A DNA stretch of 64,000 bases, taken from positions 266,177-330,176 of the forward strand of contig JAESIW010000136.1 in NCBI GenBank assembly GCA_016802295.1, written 5' to 3'. Each line of letters starts with the position of its first letter. The stretch's first letter is position 1. Positions 1 through 8,851 of the stretch are shown here, piece after piece. A model generated the notes under the pieces. It was given only the letters and a program-made list of their open reading frames with translations, ran no database searches and was not told the origin of the DNA. Made by a program: the position numbers and the translations under genes. Origin of the DNA: Brachionus rotundiformis. Lineage: Eukaryota > Rotifera > Eurotatoria > Ploima > Brachionidae.

Positions 1-200
1 AATTGAAGAACTCCAATCTCGTATTGTATGTATTGTAGGTAAACTTCTTTTTCTTTGGTACGTCGCTGCATTTTATATTCATATCTTTTTCTTTTCTTCA
101 TTATGGCACGAGCTTCATCGGTTGAGAAAAGACCAATTTTCCGCATCTTTTCAACCTCAACAAGCATTTCTTCAATGCCTCTTTGAGCAAATTCAGCCAT
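1..200 (-). CDS. UTP6: UTP6, small-subunit processome component, first exon (partial)
   Basis: UTP6 is a HAT-repeat protein of the U3 snoRNP/SSU processome, acting in the nucleolus on 18S rRNA maturation. The reading frame starts at the ATG on 200..198 and stays open to the left edge (about 66 residues), so the gene continues outside the window. Residues 22-27 (RKIGLF), the basic stretch ending in KMQRRTKEKE and the following YIQYEI line up with the conserved N terminus of animal UTP6 (IGLF...KIQRRT...YVQYE). No intron is seen in this exon. The upstream side (201-480) is AT-rich with no other ORF. Identification rests on this N-terminal block only, but the block is distinctive. Confidence 0.85.
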   Translation of the reverse strand, partial: MAEFAQRGIEEMLVEVEKMRKIGLFSTDEARAIMKKRKRYEYKMQRRTKEKEVYLQYIQYEIGVLQ

Positions 201-481
201 GATGTCCAAACAACAAAGTTATAAATTGATTTATTTAAGATTTATTTTTTATTTTTAAAATTAAAAAATTTATGAAGAAATAATATCGCACATGGGCTCA
301 TATATCTATAATTAACAATTATTTTCACAAATCGATCAAAATATATTTAACAATTTCGCATTATTTTAAATAAAGAATAATTTTCACAAATATTAAAGAT
401 ATTTACAATTTAAAATTAAGAAATATAAATATTAGAATGGATCTAAATTCATGGTATAATCAGATGTCTGAATTATTATTA

Positions 482-538
482 TTAGAACAATATGCAGATC
501 CCCAAAAAGTATGTGAAGCAATTAAGTTGTGCAATTAA
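482..538 (+). pseudogene. Prosaposin 3'-end fragment (duplicated, non-functional)
   Basis: The last 18 codons and stop of a saposin B domain (YADPQKVCEAIKLCN) appear here with no gene upstream. The stretch from about 478 through the neighbouring 5S rRNA copy matches 7235-7577 (3' end of the intact prosaposin gene plus its 5S gene) with two substitutions and one 1-nt indel over roughly 190 bp before the 5S. Left of 478 the similarity stops abruptly. This is a recent partial duplication, not an expressed gene. Confidence 0.85.
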
Positions 539-671
539 TTTTTAAAAGATAATAATTAATATTTATAATTTTCGAATAAAATTTTTTTAAATTTTGTCCA
601 AATTTTAAATGCTCATTCTTAGGTATTAATTAAAATTTAATAAACAGTTAACTATTAAGTAATAAAAAAAA

Positions 672-790
672 AGCCTAGAACACCCGGTATTCCCAGGCGG
701 TCACCCATCCAAGTACTAACCGGGCTCGACGTTGCTTAACTTCGGTGATCGGACGAGAACCGGTGCATTCAACGTGATATGGTCCTAGGC
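672..790 (-). rRNA. 5S ribosomal RNA, copy 1
   Basis: A complete 119-nt 5S rRNA read on the minus strand. It starts GCCUAGGACCAUAUCACGUU at 790 and ends AGGCU at 672; the two ends pair to form helix I. The internal Pol III promoter is intact (A box AAGCAACGUCGAGC, C box GGAUGGGUGACCGCC). A run of nine Ts (complement of 664-672) directly follows as terminator. The sequence is identical to copies 2 and 3. Downstream flank is shared with copy 2; upstream only about 31 bp plus a palindrome is clearly shared with copies 2 and 3. Spurious ORFs cross this gene and are not coding. Confidence 0.97.
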
Positions 791-870
791 ATTTAATTAC
801 CATCTTAAAAGCACTCTTAATTTTAATCTTTGCTTCTTTGGGATTGTTGGAAAGAAGAGTCTTTCCAAAT
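791..870 (-). repeat. 5S upstream flank, copy 1 (with palindrome 847-868)
   Basis: The first 31 bp upstream of the 5S match the flank of copies 2 and 3, then similarity fades. At 847-868 lies a perfect 9-bp inverted repeat with a 4-nt spacer (TTGGAAAGA / TCTTTCCAA), at nearly the same distance from the 5S start as an equivalent palindrome in the other two copies. It could be an upstream Pol III element or a remnant of the dispersal unit. Confidence 0.6.
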
Positions 871-872
871 AA

Positions 873-1524
873 ACGGCTGGTCAAAAATGGTTGTCCGTTC
901 ACCAGTTTAGAAAAAAAATGGTGAACGGACAATGATGAAATAGTGAAATTTTGAGGATTTACAGCTTTTTCTATAGTTTTTAAAATTGATATTTTTATAA
1001 AGCTTTCTTTTCAAAATTAGTTCACCATAGGCTACCTGCGACCTAGGTTGTCCTCACAAGACACCATATATAAGTTGCAGGTTTTAAATATATAATTTTG
1101 TAGAAAATTTTTTATGATTAAATTGAGCTATAAATATATATTTTTTGTCTAGTTTTCGAGAAGATACAATCAAAAACACCAAAAAATGACCATTGTTCCA
1201 AAATATACAAAACTTTACTGTTCAGTTATTTTATATCAAAATAAAGTTTAAGTTTTGAGCTTTTAAAACAATTATTTTAATCAGTAACTTACTCTTGTTC
1301 TCTAGAAAATTTTCAGTTAAATGATATCTATCACTAAAGCTTAAAAATACTGAAAACCAAGACTCAAAGAAAAGATTTTACTTTAAAGATATATATTTAA
1401 AAGCTTAAATTCAATTATATAAGGAAAAAAAGGTGTAGATCCTCAAAATTTCACTATTATATCATTATCCATTCACCAATTTTTTTCTAAATGAATTTTA
1501 AGACAACCTTTTTTGGCCAACCGT
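873..1524. mobile_element. MITE-like element with ~100-bp terminal inverted repeats
   Basis: The left arm (873-970) and the reverse complement of the right arm (about 1421-1524) align throughout: tips ACGGCTGGTCAAAAATGG versus ACGGTTGGCCAAAAAAGG, and further in TAGTGAAATTTTGAGGAT in both. The interior has no coding capacity. The left arm holds a perfect 14-bp stem (891-904 with 919-932), decayed in the right arm. No clear target-site duplication can be assigned. Size and structure suit a non-autonomous DNA transposon; the superfamily is not determined. It lies between the 5S copy and the Mutator-like relic. Confidence 0.75.
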
Positions 1525-1689
1525 TATTTTAATAAGGATTATTATCAAATGGGTATTTATATTAATTATTTGGCTGTAAAAATAATATTTTTTGGGTATT
1601 TATTTTTTGCCAAATTTATAGAAAAAGAAATAAAAACTGGTTACATAAAAATTATTGTGGAGTATTATAAAAATGGTACTGATTTAGCT

Positions 1690-2260
1690 ATTAATGGATG
1701 ACTGACATCTTTTAGTATAATAGCCATACCAACAACATGCTTGCATATATATTCTTCAAGAAAACCAGGACAAGTGCATTTAGCCTGTTTCCAATCTTGA
1801 CAATTGTCTCTATCAAGACACCATATATTAATTGACTTCACAAAATGATCAAAAGTCGTGAATTATTCAGATCGATAACGCTTAAATTCGGAATCAGTAA
1901 TCTTATTAAAATCATCTGAAGGAATATAAAACTTATCATCAATTTCGATTCTTTAGCCCATTTGTAAGATTTGGTCCACAAATTAAGGAAAATAGTTGGT
2001 TCTAAAATAGACTGTTTATAATTAATATTAGATGGATCGCGATAACTGGCTTAAGGATAACCTATTATGGAATGTTTTTTGATCCTTAATAACTCTATTA
2101 GTAGCTTCTAATGCATTATTTGTACTTGGAACAAGTAAATGGGCACCTTCAAACCATTCTGAATGGAAATTAATGCATTCCTTAAAAAAATTAATCGAAA
2201 AAATCTTTGATGGATGAGTTAGTCTCAATGTTTTTTTTCCATTTTTTTGGTTCCTAACTC
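1690..2260 (-). mobile_element. Decayed Mutator-like (MULE) transposase, C-terminal part with SWIM zinc finger
   Basis: On the minus strand 2228..2028 encodes a block with PSTNNALEATNRVIKD, typical of the end of the MULE transposase domain. After a frame change, about 1960..1705 encodes a SWIM zinc finger (KCTCPGFLEEYICKHVVG: CxC then CxH). At least one in-frame stop and a frameshift separate the parts, and the N-terminal catalytic region is missing, so it is a pseudogene. Repeat R1 borders it upstream. The identification comes from motif recognition; it is a relic of an autonomous element. Confidence 0.75.
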
Positions 2261-2317
2261 AAGCATTTCACGAGTTGGCGATATCTGGATATAATTTATG
2301 TCCAATTTTTATGGTAA

Positions 2318-2570
2318 CAAAATTCATTCTTTTTCCAAAAATAAATCCTAATCTTTAATGATTATAGCTTTTTCAAGTTGTATAAAAATCCAATTTATGT
2401 GGTAACACAATAAAATTTAGCCTAAAAATAAAAAAAAATCGAGAAAATATGATTTTTTTAGAATTAATTTATCATATATGAATTTAAATGAAAGTTGCGC
2501 TGAATACTTTTTGATTTTGGTCAATCTTAAAAGCATTTAAATTCAGAGAGATAGGTATTTAAAATTTGAT
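2318..2570 (-). repeat. Dispersed repeat R, copy 1 (beside the MULE relic)
   Basis: Two blocks recur near 5S copies. 2318-2370 (AAAATTCATTCTTTTTCC, AAATCCTAATCTT) matches 21690-21745. 2490-2565 (TTGCGCTGAATACTTTT ... CAGAGAGAT) matches 7760-7815. Orientation relative to the MULE relic is the same as the orientation of the other copies relative to their 5S genes, which suggests R is part of one element family. Confidence 0.65.
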
Positions 2571-2649
2571 TTAATAAGCTTTTAATAAAAAATTGTCTTT
2601 AAGCCATTTTTTCCACCAAAAAAGGTCATTTATTGTTTATTATTTATTT

Positions 2650-5260
2650 TTAAAAATAATCTTGATCATCTGAATCATTATTCCTTTCTTCATTAAAAGT
2701 TTCCATCTCAATTTCAATATTTGTCATGATTACATTTTTCGATTTAATTCTATTTTTTATATTCACTTTGTTAGAATAAATTGTTTTTATTTTGTGCTCC
2801 ATCCTTTTCTATGATAAAATTTTATCAAAAGTAAAAATCATTTCAATTGATTTACATCTTCAATTTCCGCTTTCAAAAATTTAACAGTCCTCTTGTAAGT
2901 AATCATTATTTTTATCATACTGAAAGTTATAACACTTAATTTGTTAAAAAAAAATAATTTTCTCTTATTTAAAAAGTATTTAATTAATACCATAGTAGGA
3001 AAATGACAAAAGAAATGAATCCTGGTGACAAAAACAATCGAATTCCCAGTCCAATATATTTTACTTCAAACATATAATTTTTGAAAGCAATTAAATAATC
3101 ATAAGGCTTTGGTAAAATTTCTTGATTAAAAGGTCCACATGTTTTTGAAGACTTGGAACTAAAGAAAAAATATTTTTTTTGAAAATTTAACTTTTTAATT
3201 AAAATCTAACCTAAAACAAAATGTACCCAGAAAAACTATTCCAATAGAAATGCTTAAAAGTGTGATCATAATAACATAGGTTTCAATATTAACAGAATTA
3301 TCTGATTTGGAAGAAGGTTTGTAGAATTTTTTTACAATTATCTTTTGAGAATAAAGATTTAAAATTCAATAATAATCAATTGAAAAATTACCACTCTTGT
3401 TAAAAATATTAAAAAGTAGGAAAATATACAAATAAGGCCTAAATATGGGGAAAAGTATAATCCAACCCACATAAGAAAATATGAAAAAGTTGTATTAGCA
3501 GTATAAAATGAATTATTAAAGATAACTTCCTTTCTTGTAAACAATCTTAAAATTGAAAAAAAAATTATTTCAAAATAAATAAATTATATTTTAAAAAAAT
3601 ATATACTAACAAGTAAAAAGGTGTTATGATGATATCCAAAATTGATGCTAAAAAGTCAAAAAGAATAAAGAAATAAATTTGTTTGGCAAATTCATCTTCC
3701 CAGCACTTTTTTTAAAATAAAAATCAAAACAAAAAGACACAATATTATTAATCAAAATGGTAATACTTCATTTCTATTAATAAATACATACGAAATGACC
3801 AGACCGAACAGGACTAGCTGCAAAAAATACATTCTAAAAGAGAAAATTATTTAAATTAATTAAAATTGATAAATTCACCTTATTAAATTTAATTTTGTTT
3901 CAAATGATTTGGGTGAATTTTCTATCTTTGAGAGAAGTTTGCAGATAAAAGGGCTAAAATAGTTGAAGATTGCCATCACTGCTGCCAATATAACTCTTCT
4001 TTGGCTAACAAATTCATCAATTTTCTTAAAAAACAAATCAATATTGTGCTAAAATATGCATTTATTTTTTCAAAATTAAACCAACATTAAATAAATCAAA
4101 TATTTTTATTTGTAGCAGTCCGTACAAACTGCTACCAAGTACAATTAGGAACAAAAAGTTGACAGCAATGACCCTCATTAGTTTAAGTTGAATTTTTTTG
4201 CCAATTTTCAAAAGCTAAAATAGCATTAAAACACTTCCTGTTATCTTTTAGTGATAAATTAATTACTTTTAGACGATTGCATAATTGTATTTGCTTTTTT
4301 TTAATAAATTTTCCATCATTTGAATAGTATGGCCATGAACAAAAAATGGTCGATGAAAAAATATTCAAATGCTGAATTCGAATCTTTCGAATATACCAAT
4401 TACTAATTGACTTGATCACTCTTTACATTTATTTATATTATTAATTTATTAGATTTATGGACCAAAAAAAAATTAATTAATTAATTACGCAGATCCTATT
4501 AACAAGATCCAAATGATGAAAAAGACAATTAAACTCAAGAGATAAGCATTCTGTAGACTGTATTTTAACCTGTAGCCAAAGTCTCTGTCCTCATCTCCTG
4601 GAAAACATTCGTACACAATTATGTTCAAAAATTCGCTCTTCTAAAACCACAAATTCACTTTAGCTTTAATTAAGATAAGCTCTTTTTTATCATACCTGAA
4701 GCAAAGAGCTCACATTGAACCTATCAAAATCAACCAGACTCTTAAGACAATAGGAGTTTCTAACTATTTGGTCATCGTTTACCATGTCATCTACAATCAA
4801 GTAATTCTTTGACCAATAGATGATATGTGGAATGCACACAAAGCAAAAAATAATTGGAAAATAGGTCAAAATAGTCCAGCTTAGTAACCAATCTGAGTAG
4901 ATAAAATATGAGGCAGTTTCATGTCCAAGTGATTTCAGAATCGAATTACTCAATTTTTTGAAAAAGAATGATAATGTCTTATTTGCTTTAACTGATTTGG
5001 TAAACAATGCTTTGAATGACTTGTAATGTAAAAAGATACTTAATTATTTTTTTTTCAAATATGACGGTTACCTCTTTTAAATATGTCGTGTTATCTTTTT
5101 TCAAATTTTCCAATTCTTTTCCAAATTTAGATACTATAATTCTCTTTTCTGATATTTTTATCGGAAGAGATTTGATAAAATCTATCGCAGAACTGTAGTT
5201 AGAGAATTTTTGCAAATTATCACCAATTTCTTTTAGATCAAAACCTGAATCATTTACCAT
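2650..5260 (-). CDS. Transmembrane channel-like (TMC) protein
   Basis: A polytopic membrane protein of the TMC family (mechanotransduction and ion-leak channels of the plasma membrane). I assemble 13 exons from splice signals and phase: 5260-5072, 5019-4696, 4640-4489, 4420-4267, 4214-4086, 4048-3879, 3833-3788, 3705-3611, 3545-3392, 3341-3211, 3158-2991, 2919-2856, 2808-2650; about 644 residues. Diagnostic features: LPIKISEKR near the N terminus; SLGHETASYF leading into the first membrane span; FSSTIFCSW; the TMC signature CWEDEFAKQIYF; WVGLYFSP; and TCGPF before the last spans. The acidic tail ends in DDQDYF. Several introns are under 60 nt; the one at 4049-4085 would be only 37 nt. Subfamily (TMC1/2/3 versus 5/6/7) is not decided. 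It lies head to head with the prosaposin gene, 364 bp apart. Confidence 0.85.
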
Positions 5261-5624
5261 TTTATTTCAAAAATTGTTTAAACATATAATCAAAAAATCA
5301 AAATTTAAAAATGATCTTATTATTTATTTAAAACATTAATTTTATTTAAAATGTTAAATGCTTAATAGATTACCTCTAGTTTAAATTAATATTTCTCTAA
5401 TTATATTTATTAATCATTCTAAGTTCAAAATTTTTTCATTAAATTACAAAGATAAAAAGAGTTTTTACCTTATTTTTGTCTATTTTTAATATTGATTATA
5501 TAATCAAAATGAAGATAAATTTTTATCTATAAAAGTTTTCTTGTGATTAATCAAAATTACTTTTACGTGATATTTCTCTTTAAATAAAGACGAATTATTA
5601 ATTATTTCAAAACTTTTTTTAATC
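5261..5624. promoter_or_regulatory. Shared promoter region between divergent TMC and prosaposin genes
   Basis: These 364 AT-rich bases separate the two start codons, which point away from each other. They must hold both 5' UTRs and core promoters. No defined motif is recognised; the assignment is positional. Confidence 0.45.
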
Positions 5625-7295
5625 ATGTTAAATAAAATATTGTCTTTTATTATTTTCTCAGCAATAGGTAAAATTTCCCTAGTTTTGAAAATATCAATTA
5701 AAATATTCGTATTTTAAAGCTGTCTATTCGAGTCAGGCTGTTGATACCAGAGCTGAAACCTGTAAACTTTGCACTCATGTTCTTGGAGCTGCCCAAAACT
5801 TGCTGAATCAAAACAGAACAGAAGTAAATTTAATTGTAGATAAAAAAAATTCAATATTTACAATCTATTTTAGGCCAGTATAATTAAATTAATTAGAGAA
5901 GACGTGTGTAGGAGACTTGGATCGTTGTCCGAACCATGTATGCAATATGTTGATGCATATGGACAAGTTGCCTTGCAGGAACTTGCTCTTAATATAGTAA
6001 TTTGTTTTTATATTGTAATTTTTATATCAATAAAATTGAATATCAAGAATCCGGCTGATATTTGTGCCAAAGTTGGTATTTGCGGGCCTAAATTGGATAA
6101 GTTACCCAATCCTGAAGACATCAGAACAGTCTCAATAGTATTTTGTTTTTTACTTTGGCGCCAAAAAGATTATTTATTTTTTACCAGAATCCTAAAAGTG
6201 GTACTGTGTGTCAAATATGTACAGTAGTTATGAGTGCTGCTCAAAATCTCCTGGAACAAAATAAAACTGAGGTTTATAAAATACTTCCAAATATAATAAT
6301 TTTTTAATTACTATTTTTTATCTAGGATGAAATTGTGAATTTTATTGAGAAAAATTTGTGCGATCGTTTGGGATCTTTGAGTCAAATTTGCACTGAATAT
6401 GTCTCAGCTTATGGCAAAATAATTTTGTATGAATTAGGCCAAAAAATTGTATGATTTCTTGTTTTTTTGTCTTACCAAGTCTAATATTTATTCAAGGACC
6501 CTTCTGTAGTTTGCAATCATATTGGCCTCTGTGAGACCAAAAAAGTTTCATTGAATCCAGCATTGAAAAAAATGGTGAGCAATAAAAAAGAAAAAATAAA
6601 TTTCTATATTTTATTAAAAGACTAATTCATTGAATTGTACTTTGTGTAAATTAGTTTTTCAACAAGTTGCTGATCTATTAAAAAACAATGCTTCCGAGGT
6701 AAAATAAAAAAAAAAGCAAATTGGTGTATTTTTGGTAATTTTTTTTAAACAGGCTCAAATTATTCAATTAATTGAAAATAAATTGTGTAATGCAACTGGA
6801 AAAATGTCTGAATTGGTATCTAAAATTATTTTTTTAAATTCTACAGTAACTTATTACGAGATATTAAGTGCAAAGAATTAGTTGATTCATATGGTCCATC
6901 CATATTAAAATATTTAGCTAGTGGAGTGGTAAGTTTTAAAGCTGAATTGATTACAATCCATAACTTGAAATAAATGTAAGGATCCAGAAAAGTTGTGTGA
7001 ATTGGTTGGAATGTGTTCATCAAATAAGCAAAAAATAATTTCTAAAAAATTAAACAATGAAGTATTTTGTTACGCTTGTCAATACACTTTGGCATTTATT
7101 GACCATGAATTGGAAAATAATAAGACAGAACAAGCAATTGTTTCAACATTAGACCGTGTGTGCAAATTAGCTCCCGGAAGCTATAGACAGCAATGTGATT
7201 CAATTGTTAACACTTATGGGGTTTATTTAATTCAATTATTAGAAAAATATGCAGATCCCCAAAAAGTATGTGGAGCAATTAAGTTGTGCAATTAA
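5625..7295 (+). CDS. Prosaposin-like protein with four saposin B domains
   Basis: Precursor of lysosomal sphingolipid-activator proteins, entering the secretory pathway. Eleven exons fit by phase: 5625-5667, 5720-5823, 5874-5996, 6048-6137, 6188-6271, 6326-6448, 6497-6574, 6621-6698, 6753-6815, 6869-6928, 6981-7295; about 386 residues. Residues 1-15 form a signal peptide (MLNKILSFIIFSA). Four saposin B domains follow, each with the six-cysteine pattern (CKLC..C..C..C..C and equivalents CQIC, CTLC, CYAC) and N-glycosylation sites such as NQNRTE and EQNKTE. Exon junctions fall at matching places in successive domains, as expected from internal domain duplication. No SapA domain is present, unlike the next gene. 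Its 3' end has been copied to 478-538, and a 5S gene lies antisense 135 bp downstream. Confidence 0.92.
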
Positions 7296-7429
7296 TTTTT
7301 AAAAGATAATAATTAATATTTATAATTTTCGAATAAAATTTTTTTAAAATTTTGTCCAAATTTTAAATGCTCATTCTTAGGTATTAATTAAAATTTAATA
7401 AACAGTTAACTATTAAGTAATAAAAAAAA

Positions 7430-7548
7430 AGCCTAGAACACCCGGTATTCCCAGGCGGTCACCCATCCAAGTACTAACCGGGCTCGACGTTGCTTAACTT
7501 CGGTGATCGGACGAGAACCGGTGCATTCAACGTGATATGGTCCTAGGC
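7430..7548 (-). rRNA. 5S ribosomal RNA, copy 2
   Basis: A complete 119-nt 5S rRNA on the minus strand, identical to copy 1, with intact A and C boxes and a nine-T terminator (complement of 7422-7430). It converges on the prosaposin gene whose stop codon is at 7295. Downstream flank is almost identical to that of copy 1; upstream flank (7549-7665) is about 98% identical to that of copy 3. It is therefore the link between the three copies and may be closest to the parental arrangement. Confidence 0.97.
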
Positions 7549-7665
7549 ATTTGATTACCATCTTAAAAGCACTCTTATCTTTTTCTATATTTGAACTATT
7601 GGAAAAGATTTCTTTCCAATTTATTTTAAAAACCAATTATTGTGGCAATAAAATTCATTCTTTTT
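7549..7665 (-). repeat. 5S upstream flank, copy 2 (with palindrome 7598-7620)
   Basis: 117 bp immediately upstream of the 5S match 21596-21711 with two substitutions. Within it lies an 8-bp inverted repeat with a 7-nt spacer (ATTGGAAA / TTTCCAAT), 50-72 bp upstream of the 5S start. Similarity to copy 3 ends after the ATTCATTCTTTTT motif. Confidence 0.8.
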
Positions 7666-7815
7666 AAGTCTCTTTAAGGTTTTTATTAAACAATTAAAAA
7701 AAAATTCATGTAAAAATAATGTTTTTTTTTATTAATTAATTGGTCATGTATCTATTTAAATGAAAATTGCGCTGAATACTTTTCAATTATGGTATTTCAA
7801 TACAGAGAGATTTTA
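7640..7815 (-). repeat. Dispersed repeat R, copy 2
   Basis: Continues the 5S flank outward. It shares the AAAATTCATTCTTTTT block with copies 1 and 3, and the TTGCGCTGAATACTTTT ... CAGAGAGAT block with copy 1 (2490-2565). The middle is diverged and AT-rich. No TIR or target duplication is visible. Confidence 0.6.
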
Positions 7816-8851
7816 TTAATCTGTAAAATTTAAATTTTTATTTGAAATCTTTAAAAAGTTAATAGTATATTTAAAATATGTTTATTGTAGTGGTATGATT
7901 TATCTCTATTAAAAGATATAAAATTATCACTCAATATTGTTTATTTAATAGAAATCAGTTTTTAGTATTATCTTCATTTTTCCTAGATATATTTATTAAT
8001 AGTTATCACTTTTTAAGTCTAAAGATTAAGTCAAATTCATATTTGATTTGATCTACATATCATGCAATTTTCTTAAAATTTCTGTCTTCTAATCAAAAAA
8101 TTTTAGTAAAAAAATCCTCAATTAAACTTTATCGATCCTTTTAGAATAATTTAAATTAACAAAAACTTTCAGTTTTTTTTCTAATATTTTTTTACATAAT
8201 CAAAGCTCAAAAAAAAACAATAATAAAAAAGTCTTATTTAATAGATTTAAGCTTAAATTTTAGAAAAATTAAAATTTTACTTGTTTAATAAATTTTTTCA
8301 ATATAAATTACAATAAATTTTAAATTTAAAAAAAATCATCTAATTCAGTCATTGCTCAAAAAATCCTATTTTAATTCTAATAAATCTAGAGAAATGAATT
8401 GTATTCAATATTCGAATAAAAATGATCTAATAATAATTTTTTCAAATTTTGTCGATTTCTTTTAACAAAGTTAGTTTTAAAATATCAAGCAATTTAGAAA
8501 ATGAGAATGGTATTTGTCTGGTTAGTTTTGCTAAAACAACCATTAAAGCTATACTGTTTGCTAAAAATACCAATGTCAAATTTCAATCTTATCCAAAGAT
8601 GATACCATATCAAGATCACATTTTTTCTTAATAATATATTTATCAAACAATCCTTTTTTAATTCAAAATCATTTGATTTATTCAGGTTATATAAATCACA
8701 TGACTTAAATTATTATTATTTAACTAAACCTGTATAAAAAATAGAATTTTGCCTTAGTCATCATTCAAAATATTAAATAAACTTTACTTGAACAATGGCT
8801 TAATTTAAAATTTATTTTTTTTAGACGCAAAAAATTATTTTCATTTGAATA
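7816..8851. other. Intergenic, nothing recognised
   Basis: Very AT-rich with many short homopolymer runs. A weak 60-codon open frame at 8449-8631 resembles chance ORFs elsewhere in the window. The right end must contain the promoter of the second prosaposin gene. Confidence 0.5.

Noticed and set aside
675..932. Open frames across the three 5S genes (also 7433-7636 and 21480-21683) with a shared C-terminal sequence.
   Set aside because: The shared residues are the translation of 5S rRNA; the frames are not protein genes.
7549..7680. Spliced-leader RNA next to 5S, as in several animal groups.
   Set aside because: The shared flank has a few GT words but no leader followed by an Sm site and stem-loops.
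8449..8631. 60-codon open frame upstream of the second prosaposin gene.
   Set aside because: AT-rich, low-complexity translation with no ATG start or family similarity.
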